Notes: generated from the letters alone by a model not told the origin. A stretch of 64,000 nucleotides of DNA from Pisolithus tinctorius (GCA_024663395.1 JANFAH010000066.1:124001-188000); one strand, 5' to 3'. Shown: positions 1 to 11,906, counted from the first letter of the stretch. Numbers and translations: made by a program.

Positions 1-2645
1 AAAAAGGATGGAAAGAAACATATGGTTCAGGATTACCGCTACCTCAATGAACATATGGTCAAAAATGCATACCCTCTTCCCCTCATCTCCCAGCTCGTAG
101 ACAAACTCAAGGGTTGTAAACTCTTCACCAAGATGGATCTCTGGTGGGGATACAATAACGTTCGTGTCAAGGAAGGAGATGAATGGAAAGCCGCCTTTGT
201 TACTCATAAGGGCGCTTACGAACCATTGGTCATGTACTTTGGCCTCTGCAACTCACCGTCTACCTTCCAAAACATGATGAATGACATCTTCGGTGACATG
301 GAGGATGTCCTTGTGGTCTATATCGATGACCTGATGGTCTTCACGAAGACGGATGATGAAAAGGAGCACGACAGGATAGTCCTGGAGGTACTAAGAAGGT
401 TGGAGGAGAACGACCTGTTCGTCAAACCAGAAAAGTGCTTCTTCAAGCAGAAGCAGGTGGAGTTCCTGGGCATGGTGGTTGGAACCGAGGGGGTCAGCAT
501 GGACAAGAGCAAGGTCAAGGCCATTACCGAGTGGCCGGTCCCTACAAAAGTCCACTCGGTACGAGCCTTCTTGGGCTTGGCAAATTTTTACCGGCGCTTC
601 ATCAAGGACTTCGCACAGATCACCCGTCCACTCAATGACCTCACAAGAAAGGACCAACTTTGGACTTGGGGCCCTCGAGAACAGCAAGCCTTCGACGCCT
701 TGAAGCTCGCCTTCACCACTGCCCCCGTCCTTGCGTTTCCAGATCAAGACAGGGAGTTCCGTCTAGAAACTGACGCCTCAGACTTCGCCACCGGTGCTGT
801 CTTGTCTGTAAAATGCGAAGATGACCTCTGGTGGCCTGTCACCTTTTACTCTCACTCCATGTCTCCCCTGGAACGAAACTACCAGGTCTTTGATAGAGAG
901 ATGCTGGCCATAATTCACACTTTGGAGACGTGGAGACACTATCTGGAGGCCACCCCTTACCAGTTCGAGATCTGGACAGACCACTCAAATCTCCAGTATT
1001 TCATGAAAGCACAGAATCTAGATCGCTGCCAGGCACATTGGGCCCAGTACCTCTCCCAGTTTGACTACAAGCTGGTGTATAAGCCTGGGTCTTCAATGGC
1101 TAAGGCTGATGCCCTTTCTAGGAGGGAGGATCACGAGCCACAGGGGTCGGACAACCAGGGAGTTACGTTACTCGATCCCTCTAGAGTGGCAACTACCTTG
1201 GTGGTAGGGGAGGATGCTGATCTCATTCTTGCTCTGAAGTCCGCCTCCTTGGTAACTCTGCAACCAGAGGGTTCTGTCCTTGAGGAAGGGCTGTACGTCT
1301 GTCAAGGAAAGGTTTACGTTCCACCCACTGTCAGGGTTCTTTGTCTTGAGAAGCATCATGACATCCCACTTGCAGGACATCCTGGATGGAAGAAGACTTT
1401 AGAGCTCATCTCCCGCAACTATGTCTGGCCTGGAATGACTGCCACTGTCAAGGATTACGTCTCAGCATGTCACTGTTGCCAGATGGCAAAAGCTCTAGGA
1501 CTCCTCCCGCAGGAAAGCTTCTTCCGAACCCCATTCCGGGGCATCCCTGGACTGACATCTCCATTGACTTCATGGAACTACTGGAAGCACAGGGCTTCGA
1601 CAACGTCATGGTGGTGGTAGACAGGTTTTCGAAGGAGGTGGTCTTTGCCCCCACTACCAAGGAGGTTTCCTCGCTTCAAACTGCGGAACTCTTTCGGGAT
1701 CATGTGTGGACCCAGCACAGGTTACCTTCCTCTGTCATCTCTGATCGGGGTCCCCAGTTCGCTAGTGTGTTCACTACTGAGCTCTGCAAGATGCTCGGAG
1801 TCAAACCCAAACTCTCCACTGCCTTTCACCCTCAGACAGATGGTCAGACGGAACGTCTCAACCAGGATTTACAACAGTACCTCCGTCTCTTTGTCAATGA
1901 CTGACAAGACTCTTGGCCTTCCTGGCTCAAGGTTGCCCAGTTCTCCTACAATAATAAGCGACAGGAGTCTACTGGCAGGAGTCCCTTCTCGGTTACTTGT
2001 TCCTATGCCCCCAGGATGGGTGTAGAACCCTTCCTTTCCAAAGCAGAGGCGGCTACAGACCATGCTGTTGACCTCGCTAAGGTTTTGGAAGACACAAAGA
2101 AGGCTTTGAATAAGGCCGTGGAACGAATGAAGCTGTCTGCAGACGCATCTCGCTCTAATGCCCCCTCCTACTCAGTTGGCGACATGGTTTGGTTGGAGAC
2201 CTCCCACATCTCTCTCTCTGGCTGCCCTTCCAGGAAACTCACAGAACGGTGGATTGGCCCTTACAAGGTTGTTTCACTCAAACCCAATGCAGTAGAGTTA
2301 AAACTTCCCAAAACCCTCAAAATCCATCTGGTTGTTAATGTTTCTCAGGTCAAACCATACAAGGGCCCTTTGGAAGGACAGACTGTCACTCACCCTGGGC
2401 CAGTGGTGGGACATGAAGGCAATGAGGAGTTTGAGGTAGACTATGTCGCTGATTCTTGCCTGAAAAGGAACAGGCTTGAATACCTTGTCCATTGGAAGGG
2501 GTATCATGACGAGGATCGCACCTGGGAACCTGAATCTGCGTTGAAGTCTGCCCCTGGTGCTGTCAGAGATTTCCACCGTCGCAATCCTTCTGCCCCTCGG
2601 AAGCTCCAGGGTATGGACTCCTCCCTCTTCTCCTCCCTCTTTTGA
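1..2645 (+). pseudogene. Ty3/Gypsy pol remnant: RT, RNase H, integrase, chromodomain
   Basis: The polyprotein is read in three pieces. Bases 1-1500 encode the RT palm with the catalytic YIDD box (about 319-330), the RT thumb, RNase H (TDASDFATG and later acidic positions) and the integrase HHCC zinc domain (HH near 1354, CC near 1473). Near 1486-1495 the frame shifts, and the integrase core continues in another frame with D, D and E of the DDE triad (DISIDF, SDRGPQF, TDGQTERLNQ). A TGA at 1902-1904 interrupts it where relatives carry Arg before QD.W. The same frame continues to 2645 with a chromodomain (YLVHWKGY, TWEPE, about 2476-2535). One frameshift plus one nonsense codon make it non-functional. 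Confidence 0.88.
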
Positions 2646-2701
2646 CCCCTGGAAAACTTCACCAACACTGTCCCTACCTTCAATTGCCTGGAAGTCGATT
2701 T

Positions 2702-2716
2702 CTAAGGAGGGGATAG
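2702..2716 (+). promoter_or_regulatory. polypurine tract of element A
   Basis: A purine-rich run (AAGGAGGGGATAG) lies directly before the TGTTATG start of the 3' LTR. This is the expected position of the primer for plus-strand DNA synthesis. Confidence 0.7.
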
Positions 2717-3114
2717 TGTTATGATATGTACTCTTTTTCCTTTCCTCTCTTTTCTTTTCGTCTTATCTAATCTTTCCATCTTATCTTATCTCTTGGACTC
2801 GGTCTGGGTTCCGGCCTAGGCCTTGCCTTGCCTTTGCCACACCTTCCCCTTCCAGTATGTTCTGCTCCACTGTGATGTCATCATGACATCACTATGATGT
2901 CACACACCTCATGTACGCCTCACCGTTGCCTCATGTACTGTAGTATAAGTACCGTTGCTCAATCACCCAACTAGCTCTAAGCTAGTTCATTTGGGTCTTC
3001 GAGTCCTAAAGTCGCCTGCTTCTAAGCTCTCTCCCTTTCTTTCTCTCTTCTCTCTTCTGTTGGTTCTTGGTGCGAGCCTACAACAAACCCTGTTGTTTAG
3101 GTCTCGTCACAACA
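2717..3114 (+). repeat. 3' LTR of element A
   Basis: The 398-bp repeat starts TGTTATGATA and ends TCACAACA, giving the short TGTT...AACA inverted ends usual for LTRs. It contains a perfect palindrome GTGATGTCAT-C-ATGACATCAC (2872-2892) followed by another TGATGTCA copy, and a TATA-like TAGTATAAG near 2940. The 5' partner is outside the window, so the left edge is inferred from the polypurine tract and the TGTTA start. Confidence 0.75.
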
Positions 3115-3406
3115 ACTGACTGTGGGTGTGTGTACGGTACAAACCCTGGATGGGTATAAAGTAGAGAGTACCATACCCTGTATCCTTAGTTTTTTGATTT
3201 CTTGCAACTCGGCTGTTATCTTTGACTCATACCTTGTTCGCTCTCCGTCATGATCCCAGAAGAACTCACCAGTAGAATGAACCTTTGCCGGTACTCGTCA
3301 ATAATCAAGATGAGCCATAGGGATTATGATAAGTTCGGCCTGTAGATCCTCCTCGTGACATTTGTGCCTAGTCCATTTGACGAAGTCACTCGTTGTGAGC
3401 ATAACA
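3115..3406 (+). repeat. 5' LTR of element B, 5'-truncated
   Basis: This 292-bp stretch aligns without gaps to the last 292 bp of the 3' LTR at 12253-12544 and ends in the same GAGCATAACA. I count 19 differences, all transitions, 17 of them at positions that are CpG in one copy or TG against CA. A TATAAA box (3155-3160) is conserved in both copies. The missing left half should lie upstream of element A, beyond the window. Confidence 0.88.
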
Positions 3407-3766
3407 AAATCAAAAAACTCTCGCAGCTTTCAGGACTCATCAACCTCTTCATGCAAAGTTGCTTTGTCCCTCGGTTTTCTGAACTTCAACTAAACCAGCC
3501 ATATTTTACTTCTATCCTTCACTGGCCTAACACTCTACAGGCAGCCCTTCTGGGACTAATACATTGCCTCCCTAGAGTCTGGAATCTTTCTCCCCTTTAT
3601 CTCCAACTGACAGGTTTCCTTCAGGATATAAACCCTCCCTCAGTCCTCGTTGTCACTATCTGTTAAAGTGTCTGACCCATCAAAGCGTAGACCCCCGATC
3701 CCTCCTTGACCTAACCCGTTAGGACTGGGAAGAAACCCACCTTTACCGCCTATCCCCCTTGGTCGA

Positions 3767-6700
3767 TTGGGACCGTCTTTTACTGCTTCGAATCCCTGCT
3801 TGTCCTTGTTATCTCGTTATCAGGAAACAGAAGTCGTGCTTAGTTCAGGAGAAGAAGATGACCAGAAGTCTGAGACTTCTTTCAGATCAGTTCTCAAGGA
3901 AGAACAAAAAGCCGAACAACCTAATGTAATGTCTATGATGCAAGGGCATGGAGAGTCTGCTCCAGAAATGCCTCCAAGATTATATACGGAAGAAGAAATG
4001 CATCAACAAATCGAAGATCAATGGGTCCACATGGTGGAAGAAGCCTGCCAGTTAATGTCCGGTTCAGCATCTAACAGTGATCCATTCCTGCAAGGAGCGC
4101 CCACTAAAGCAATGCTGAAGAATTGGTACGCATGTTGTTTCAGAAAGGACGTACTCCCAGAGCCGCATGTTGGTGGTGGCAGTAAGGGGAAATCCAAGTA
4201 TGATGATGATGACGATGCCTACAGTCACCCTCCCAATGGAGGAAGGGAGTTTAATGTCAGAAGACCAGGAGAATATGATGGAAGCCACAATGGGCTTCAA
4301 ACCTGGCTTACTCAAGTAGAAGGTTATCTTAACCTTAATCGTCACGTCTATACGACCAAAGCTCTCAAAATCTTGTTTGCTCTCATGTATATGACAAAGG
4401 GAGCCACTGTCTCCTTCGCTGAGAACTACCAGAATGAAAACAAGCTTCTCAATGGGCAGATCTATTACACTGACGACTTCAAAATGTTCGTCACCTGCCT
4501 TAAAGCAACATTCGAATCTGGTGACCAGATGGTGCTAGCCATCCTTCATCTCTTGAGTATCGAACAAGGGAAACGCAAACTCGAAGCCTATATCATGGAG
4601 TTCACCAGGCTTGTCAACAAAGCCCAGTTGAAGGAAGAGTCACACAAAGCCAGAATATTTTTTGGGAAAGGTCTCAATAAAGAATACCAAGACTGGATCC
4701 TTAATTCCAGACGCTGTGAGTCAAAGTGTGGTTCAGTAGTGGAAACCAACCAAAACCAACACAAAAGACAAAAAGAGCGAGTGGTGGTGTGCCTATGTGG
4801 TACCCAGATGGTGGAACCTTTGATTGGGAAGGGTTTTTATGAGCTACAACACTCAAAGATGAGTGCTGAGGATTGGGGATGCTTCTGACAAAGAAGGAGC
4901 AGGAATGCGATAGAATGCGATAGGGTAGACTGCTGTCAGCCTACAGAAGGATGGATGATGACTTAATTCGATGTCCTAGGCTGCACTGAGCTCAGGAAGG
5001 GCTTGGAGTGAAGTATATTGATGATAGACGATGATAAGCGAAGTAGATGATAGTTAGACCCTTAATAAAGTCTCAACTATTGAAGCTGATGAATGATTTA
5101 CTGAGAGATGATAAAATGTGAGCAAGAGGGGCTCTCTGACATCTTCTTTTTTAGCTATCTAAGTACAGTGATTATATACAGTACAGGGGTGTTGCCTATG
5201 GAAAACAAGGTGCAAACACTTGGTAAGTGATTGGTAACTGATGAGTAAGGAATGTAAGCAGTGGGTAATCATCTTAGAAAGCATTGGTGAGCATTGGTAA
5301 GGATAAGTAAGCCAAAAAGTGAAGAACCAGTAAGCAAAGTCAAAAGATTGGTAAGTACTGGCAATAGGTGAGTCAAGGACAGTCAGAATGTCAAAGTATG
5401 AGTCAAGTAATGTCAGGAACTGGAAAAGCGCACTGGAATCACATTAGGGGGAGGCTGTGCATGTCACATCTCGAAGAGATCTCCTTTGGGCTGAAGTGGG
5501 ATGACAGAGAGGCAGCGCTGATCTGATACCAATACAGTACATCCAAAAGTGGACAGGGTGAGTCAGATGTCAACAGGGGTCAAGCTTTGGGGGTCTGTGG
5601 GGTGACAGGAGCATAGGGGATCACAACTTTCCCCCCCAAACCATCCTCTCAGTGAAGCAAATAGATACTTCATGAATGAGGCTCTGATGGAAGAGAGGAT
5701 GAAGGGGGAGCGTCTTCTGCTGTATCTTGCAATAAGGAGGCAAGATGTGCATCATACTCATCATGGATGTGATCAGGGAGAGTGGAGAACAGTAGATTAT
5801 ACTGTAGCTGTCGCAATCTTGGGAGAATGATGGATGAGACTGGTATGAAGACATTGCAGGGAGCAGGGAGGAAGGATCCATATGCTTCTTGGACTGGAGA
5901 GACTGAAACAACCACATAAGACCTTTCCAAGTGAATGACAGACCTGAGGCGACTAAAGAACATCCTCCTAGAGGTCATACTGACAAAAAGAACACACTGT
6001 CCAAGCTGGATGGGCTGAGAGGGGGCAGATGAGGATGGGATGTACCAGGACGCTTCAGGATGGAAGCTGGTAGGAACTCCTGGTAGATATACATAGCCAT
6101 GGTCCCTAGCAAAGGGGACAAGTGAAATGATTGATGTGGAGGCAGCCATATCAGAAGAATTAGTGAAATGAGCGTCCTTTTGGAGGGAGTGCTGTAGAAA
6201 CGTGTGGAGTGTGCAAATCCTTTCCAATTTTGGAAGGTAGGATCACATGGCTGAGCACTACAAGCGAGTGTGGGAATGGTTTCGGTATCTGCAGAACTGG
6301 TGGAGATATGTCAAAAACTGGAATGCCGTACACGGGCACTTAAGAATTTTGACCAGCGCTTAACTTGCTCCCTTCTTTTTCCTTGGCATTGACGACTTGT
6401 TCTTGTGCGAGGGATGACTGCCAACATTTCTGGCTGTCCTTCTTCGCATGAGAGCTATGGTCTTCATCTCCATTCATCAGCTGTGTCCATGTCCACCTCA
6501 CCAAACACCTTTGGTGTGTGACAACGTGCACCTTCTACCATTTTGGAATGGATTAGAGTCACAGGAGAAGCTCGAACCACAATCGCTACTAAACACATCC
6601 TGGAAGGAAAAGAATCTCGATATGAAAGGAAGTATGTTCATTTCCAAAGTAATGCTCGAGATCCCGACACCATGGATGTGGATAAACAAAAGAAGACTGT

Positions 6701-6881
6701 CCGGCATTCCACCACAGACATCATCTGCTTCAATTGCAACAAGAAAGGTCACTACAAGAGTGACTGCAAGGCTAAACAACTCTCTAACATCCACATTGTC
6801 ATTTCCGAAGACAGTACCAAGACTGCCTACGTTGGAAATAGGGAAGCTAACGATGAGGAAAAGAAGTTGTTGGGTTTTTAA
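3767..6881 (+). pseudogene. gag of element B, interrupted
   Basis: Retrotransposon Gag runs from 3767 (first in-frame ATG at 3926) to about 4710, with an acidic/low-complexity N-terminus and a typical capsid-like helical region (GLQTWLTQVEGYL, near 4290-4330). The reading then leaves recognisable Gag. It resumes at about 6537 (ILEWIRVTGEA) and carries a CCHC zinc knuckle CFNCNKKGHYKSDC (about 6727-6768), the nucleic-acid-binding end of Gag. It stops at TAA 6879-6881. The interruption is an insertion of about 1.8 kb. A pol frame offset by -1 takes over exactly at the stop. Confidence 0.82.
4711..6536. other. insertion of unknown origin inside gag of element B
   Basis: About 1.8 kb separates two halves of one gag. 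The DNA is AT-richer and contains loose reiterations of GGTAAGTGATTGGTAA type (about 5220-5360). On the minus strand there is a 185-codon open frame (5670-6227) whose product I do not recognise. A minus-strand TGGTATCAGA (5522-5531), the usual tRNA-iMet primer-site motif, hints at a retroelement, but I find no LTR pair or target duplication. The edges are good to about 20 bp only. Confidence 0.5.
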
Positions 6882-9800
6882 AGAGGACTGCTGAATCTGT
6901 TCCTGCATCAGTCAGTCTGGTCTCTATTTTGTTGGCTAAATGTACTTCTATAGATGACGAATCGAATATGCATATCCGTTCACCTCTTGGATTGGTCATT
7001 TTACCTGACTTCAAGGCAGGAATATGGGCCTGTATTGACTCAGGTGCAGAAGTTTCCCTCATCTCTGAAGCAATGGTGCGGAAACTTCAGATACCAACAT
7101 ACCGTGTCGAGTGAAAGTTCAAGACTACGTCGTTCACCAGAAAAGACCAAGAATGGGTAACTCGAAAGTGTACCATCAAAATGGAAATCAAGGAATGGAT
7201 CGTCCATGTCAAGTGCTATGTCAGTCCACTCATAGGGAAAGAACACATACTTCTCAGAATGCCATTCCTCAAGGAATACAAACCCCGCATGAACTGGGAA
7301 ACCAGTAAAATCACATGTTGGGATGATGGTTTCGAATACCTGGAAAAACCAGAGAAAATAATAGCTCCTGTAAGGGAGACACCGGTGGAAATTAACAAAA
7401 CAACTCTTTCTACAGAGTTAGAAGCAGTGGTGGCCACGTCAAAGGAAGAAGTCTGGTTGCCTGATAGGTATAAGAACTTCGCCAAGGTCTTCACAGAAGA
7501 CGATATACCATTGCCAAAGCATAGACCTGGGCTGGATCATGAGATTCATCTCAAGGAAGACTTCAAGCCCAAGAAAGCAACGGTATACCCCATGTCCCCT
7601 GACGAACTGAAGGTCCTAGACAAGTTCTTAGAAGAAAATTCAAAATGCAAAAAAATTTGACCATCGACTTCTCCACAGGCTGCCCCAGTATTCTTTGTTG
7701 CCAAGAAAGATGGAAAGAAATGTCTAATTCAGGACTATCGCTACCTCAATTCATTCACTATCCAGGATGCTCATCCGCTGCCAAATGCCCAAGCTCTTTT
7801 CGATGAGCTAGTAGAGTCAAAGTACTATGCCAAATTCGACATTTGGTGGGGTTTTACGAATCTTCGCATCAAGGAAGGTGATGAGTGGAAGGGAGTGTTT
7901 ATAACCCCAAGGGGGTTGTTCGAACCAATGGTAATGTTCTTCGGGCAGTGCAATTCACCACCCTCTTTCCAGCGGTATATGGACAAAACTTTTGAAAAAC
8001 AATGCAGAAAGCAGGTGGGGTATATGGATGATGTCATCGTCCATGCCAAAACCCTGGAAGAACTATGCCAATGGGTTCAGGAGTTTCTCCAAATATGCGC
8101 CAATGAAGAACTTCATCTGAAGATCAGCAAATGCTGTTTCGAAGCCAAAGAGGTAGAATTCTTGGGGATGATTATTGGGAAGGGATGTATGGAGACCTCG
8201 CCAACAAAGACCGATGCCATTTCGACTTGGGAAGCCCTGGAAAACCTAACTGGACTTCGCAGGTTCCTCGGGTTTTGCAACTTCTACTGGAAGTTTATCC
8301 CATCCTTTTCAAGCGTCGCATGCCCTCTCCACGACCTCACAAAGAAAGGCGTTTCATATCAATGGACGCCCGAGAGAGCGGCAGCCTTTGAAAGACTAAA
8401 AACCTTGTTATGCTCTTCTCTGGTCCTCACCATCCCTGACTTCTCGAAGCCCTTTGCACTGTTTACCAATGCCTCCAAGCTCAGAACGGGAGCAGTTCTC
8501 GCACAGAAGGGAGGTGTTGGAGAATGGCATCCATGCTCCTACCTGTCTCAGTCCTTGGTCAGAGCAGAACAGCAATACCAGGTCTACAACCTGGAGATGC
8601 TCGCTGTTATCCATGCACTGAAGGCCTTCCGCCCCTACCTGTTGTTGCTGGTCAAACCAACCATCGTGTTCACCGATCATAAAAACCTGGAATACTACTG
8701 TGAGCCTCAGCAGCTTACACCACAGCAAGCTTGTTGGGCTGCCATGATCCAATTGTACCCCATCAAGTTCTCGTGGCAGGCTGGTCGTTTACAGATCCCT
8801 GCCGACACTCTTTCTTGTAAAAATCTTTTGGAGGAGCCCACCCCTACCACCACGGTTCTCCCAGTGAACCTTTGGCTTTTGGAGGGGGTGGATCCCTCAA
8901 AACCGCAAATCCATCTGGTTTCCCCTCAGTTCTCACTAACAAGAATACAAAAACAGCTAAAACAGAATCGTCTAGCCCATGTTGGCCATCTCCCTGCTTG
9001 CCCTAGTGGCTCGAAAACCAAACTGTACTCTCACCTGGATGAGGAAAAGTCAAAGAAGAGTATGACCTCAGAAGCTTGCCCCATGAGGGAACTCGTTAAA
9101 GGAGCTAGAGGTGTGTATGCCATTTCCGCAGACCTGTACAAACGCATCAAGAACGATACACCAAAGGATTCAACAGGCCTGGAACCAAATGACAACATGT
9201 CTGTAGCAGAAGACGGGACTAAACAGTTCGGAACCACTTGTCTCTACACCCCACCTGAGGATCGCTGTCACTGTATGCATTCCTATCATGACCATGAATC
9301 TGCTGGACACCCTGGACAAAAGGCAATGTTCGCAAAAATGTGCAAGGAAGTGTGGTGGGAAGGTATGGGGAGGGATGTCAAGTCCTACATCGCCAGCTGT
9401 CCACTTTGTCAAACCACCAAGGTTGTCACCCACCTGCCAATGCCGCCTGTTACCCCCCATGATGCTCCTAAAACTGCCTTCCCCTTCCAACAGATTTCTA
9501 TGGATCTTATCACAGATCTTCCAGTCTCCGGAGATCAGAAGTTTGACTCTATTCTCACAGTTGTCAATCAAGGGCTCACAAAGGCCACCCTATTCATTCT
9601 GTGTCATAAAACAATTGACTCCATTGGTGTTGCCTGACTTTTCCATCAGTTCATCTACTCCTGATATGGTGTACCCGAATCTGTGATCTCGGATTGCAGG
9701 CCACAGTTCACCTCTTCTTTTACAAGGGAACTGTATAAGGCAATAGGGGTAAAGGTCAAGCTGAGTACCAATTATCATCCTCAAACTAATGGAGAAAGCG

Positions 9801-10549
9801 AGTGAGTGAACCAAGAGGTCGAAGGGTACCTTCGCCTCTATTGCTCTGAGTTTCTGAACCCATGGGCATCGAAACTCCCTTCTGCCAAATTTGCTCACAA
9901 TTCCCGTGTCCACTCAGTTCACAAGATGACCCCCTTTTTGCTGATACTTGGATATGACCTGTCCCCTTACCCTGAGAAACAGATCACCCCAGTACCTTCT
10001 GTCAACAAAAGATTGGAAAAGCTTGCATCAAGTTGGGATGTTGCAATCCTTGCCCACAAAAAGGCACAGGAGTTGATGCGTTCGCGCAGCAAAGGAACCT
10101 ATGAACCGCCAAGGATCGGAGATCAAGTCCTCCTAGACGTTGGTCGTCTTAGGATCAGAAACCAGTGCGACAAGATTGCGCCCCAACATCTCGGACCTTT
10201 CAAGGTGACTCAGGTTGTGTCACTGGTCGCCTTCCAATTGGATCTCCCCCCCACATGGAAGGTCCATCTGGTGTTCCATGGTTCTCACATCTTCCCGTAT
10301 ACCAAAAACAATGTGTACAGAGCTGCGCCCACAGCACCACTACCCGAGTTAGTGGATGATGAGATCGAATGGGAGGTTGAGGCGATACTGAATCATAAAA
10401 CTGACAGTCGTAGAGGACAGTGCTGCTATCTGGTCAAGTGGAAAGGGTTCCCCCATTTGTCAAATACGTGGGAGCCTGAGGAACATATAAAGGACCATGC
10501 CTCAGAGGCCCTTGACCAGTACAAGCTCACCCGTCATCTCAAAAATTAA
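6882..10549 (+). pseudogene. pol of element B: protease, RT, RNase H, integrase, chromodomain
   Basis: One reading frame carries the aspartic protease (DSGAEVSLIS, about 7040), RT with YMDD box (about 8023-8034), RNase H (a TNAS box stands where TDAS is usual), integrase HHCC zinc domain (HDHES, GHPG, CPLC, 9285-9410), integrase core (SMDLITDLP, ISD, HPQTNGESE) and a chromodomain (CYLVKWKGF, TWEPEEH, 10426-10480), ending TAA 10547-10549. It is interrupted only by TGA at 7112, 7658, 9635, 9662 and 9803. At four of these (for example before PSTSP, LFHQF and YGVPE) the family has Arg, so CGA-to-TGA change is likely. No indel was found, so decay is by point mutation. YMDD is unusual; most Ty3/Gypsy RTs have YIDD or YVDD. 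Confidence 0.88.
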
Positions 10550-11886
10550 TGGACTCCCCTTGTTCTGTCAACACCAAGAATGACTATGCCGACCTCCTTG
10601 GAGAATCCATTTATGACCCCACAACTGACAGGGACGACCTTCTTGTCCCACCTGTCACCTGTTATTGCAACTCCCCTCCCCCATCCACCACCTCCTGCGT
10701 TCCTGAGTCAGACGCCTCGTCCCTCCTCTCACAATGGGAGGTACCAGCCCCTGTTGCCAGGTCTCTCCAGCCATGTCCACACCAAGGTTTCTCGGTCCGC
10801 TGAGTACCGATCCCCAAGCCCAGAGTCTCCACGAGTGGGGACAGTAAGCAACAGGGAAAGGGAAAGGGAAAGGATGAAGAGATCCCTTACCATGACACCT
10901 GTGGTGGAAACCCCACTGCCGGTCCTGCCAATGCTCCCCACACTCCTGATGTTCGCCCCAAACCCATCACCTCCAGAAATGCAGCACTTGACTTGCTTGC
11001 CTCAGTTGCCCTTGCCAGGGATGATGAGCCAAGACTACCAATTGCAGCAAGTGACTACTTGGACATTGTTAGGTCGCTTGACATCTTCCATGACAGGGAC
11101 AACATTGACGGGTGTACACCGGAACAAGTTAAGCATTTTGGGCTGTTGTCTGAAATCTACAGAGCAGCAGATGTGATCGGAAGAGCTACCAACAAGATTC
11201 GTACCACACAGCTCTCAGGCAATGCCCCTCTCGCCGGGGTCATTATGGTCTCTATGCTCGAGAAGAGCTACTCTGACATCCTGGAGGCCGTGACAGGTGG
11301 AGCCTACCACCATCTCCAGGAACAACAGGTCAGGGAGTTCCTTGCCCCTACCACTTCTTGGCTTCTCAATTGGATCAGACCCAAGGATGGTCCGGTCATA
11401 CCTGAGGTGAAAGCCAGTGCGGATCAGGAAGTCCGTTTCGACCCGCCCCTGGAGTTTATAGATAACACAACGGTTTTTAAAGAGGTTGGTTGCCACCTGG
11501 GTATGGCAGCTAACGGCTCTGCCTGGGAGGCCCTTCTTCAGAATGCTATGTGGAGCGGTCTCAACAAGAATTATCATAATGCAATCTACTCCACCGACGC
11601 TCTCCCTGCGGTTCCCTTCATCCCCATCCCTGAGAGTGAACTTCGATACTATCTTGGAGGACGGACTCCAGTCCCTGAGGGACACCCTTTCTACCCCCAT
11701 GCTTGCTACCAATGCTGTTACCTGGGACATTGGTCTTGCCACAATGGGCAGGGTTCATGTTGGACCCCCGCCACAGCACCCTCGCCTCCTCCACCAAGTC
11801 TGTCGCCTGTCGCTTCTCGTACCTGGTCTCGTCGCCTGGCCACTCCCACACCTTCATGTTCCCACCACTCGTCCTCAAGGGTCTGA
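10549..11886 (+). pseudogene. third ORF of element B, downstream of chromodomain
   Basis: A frame of about 445 codons starts with an ATG overlapping the pol stop (TAATG, 10547-10551) and runs to TGA 11884-11886, broken by one TGA at 10801-10803. The N-terminal third is Pro/Ser-rich with a KGKGKGK stretch (about 10855-10877). The middle is a predicted mostly helical region (about 10993-11500). Near the C-terminus is a Cys/His cluster CYQCCYLGHWSCH (about 11704-11742), like an altered CCHC knuckle. There is no signal peptide or membrane segment, so it does not look like an envelope gene. It lies between the chromodomain and the polypurine tract, so it belongs to the element. The function is unknown. 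Confidence 0.65.
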
Positions 11887-11889
11887 GGA

Positions 11890-11906
11890 CCTTAGAGGGG
11901 GGGTGA
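11890..11906 (+). promoter_or_regulatory. polypurine tract of element B
   Basis: AGAGGGGGGG followed by TGA abuts the TGTTATGC start of the 3' LTR. It marks the plus-strand priming site and fixes the left LTR edge. Confidence 0.7.

Larger units (their letters stand above)
1..3114 (+). mobile_element. Ty3/Gypsy chromodomain retrotransposon A (3' part)
   Basis: This is the 3' portion of an LTR retrotransposon; the window opens inside the reverse transcriptase. Order seen: RT, RNase H, integrase, chromodomain, purine-rich tract, 3' LTR. That order (integrase after RNase H) defines Ty3/Gypsy, and the C-terminal chromodomain places it among the chromoviruses. The element ends at TCACAACA (3114) and is followed at once by sequence identical in layout to the inner part of the LTR of element B, so A appears to have inserted into B's 5' LTR. 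The 5' LTR, gag and protease lie outside the window. Confidence 0.9.

Noticed and set aside
5522..5531. TGGTATCAGA (minus strand) as a tRNA-iMet primer-binding site of a nested retroelement
   Set aside because: A proper primer site should follow an LTR ending in CA; no LTR end or second LTR is seen, and the open frame lies on the wrong side of it.
5670..6227. 185-codon minus-strand ORF in the gag insertion as a gene
   Set aside because: No recognisable domain, no splice extension, and only one open block; kept only as a description of the insertion.
10549..11886. ORF3 of element B as a retroviral envelope
   Set aside because: No signal peptide, membrane anchor or furin-like site; composition is hydrophilic with a Cys/His cluster.
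6922..11886. TGA as a reassigned sense codon
   Set aside because: Host genes in the window use TGA as a normal stop (for example AA9 at 26063 and the M20 peptidase at 24100), so in-frame TGA in the elements is better explained by mutation.
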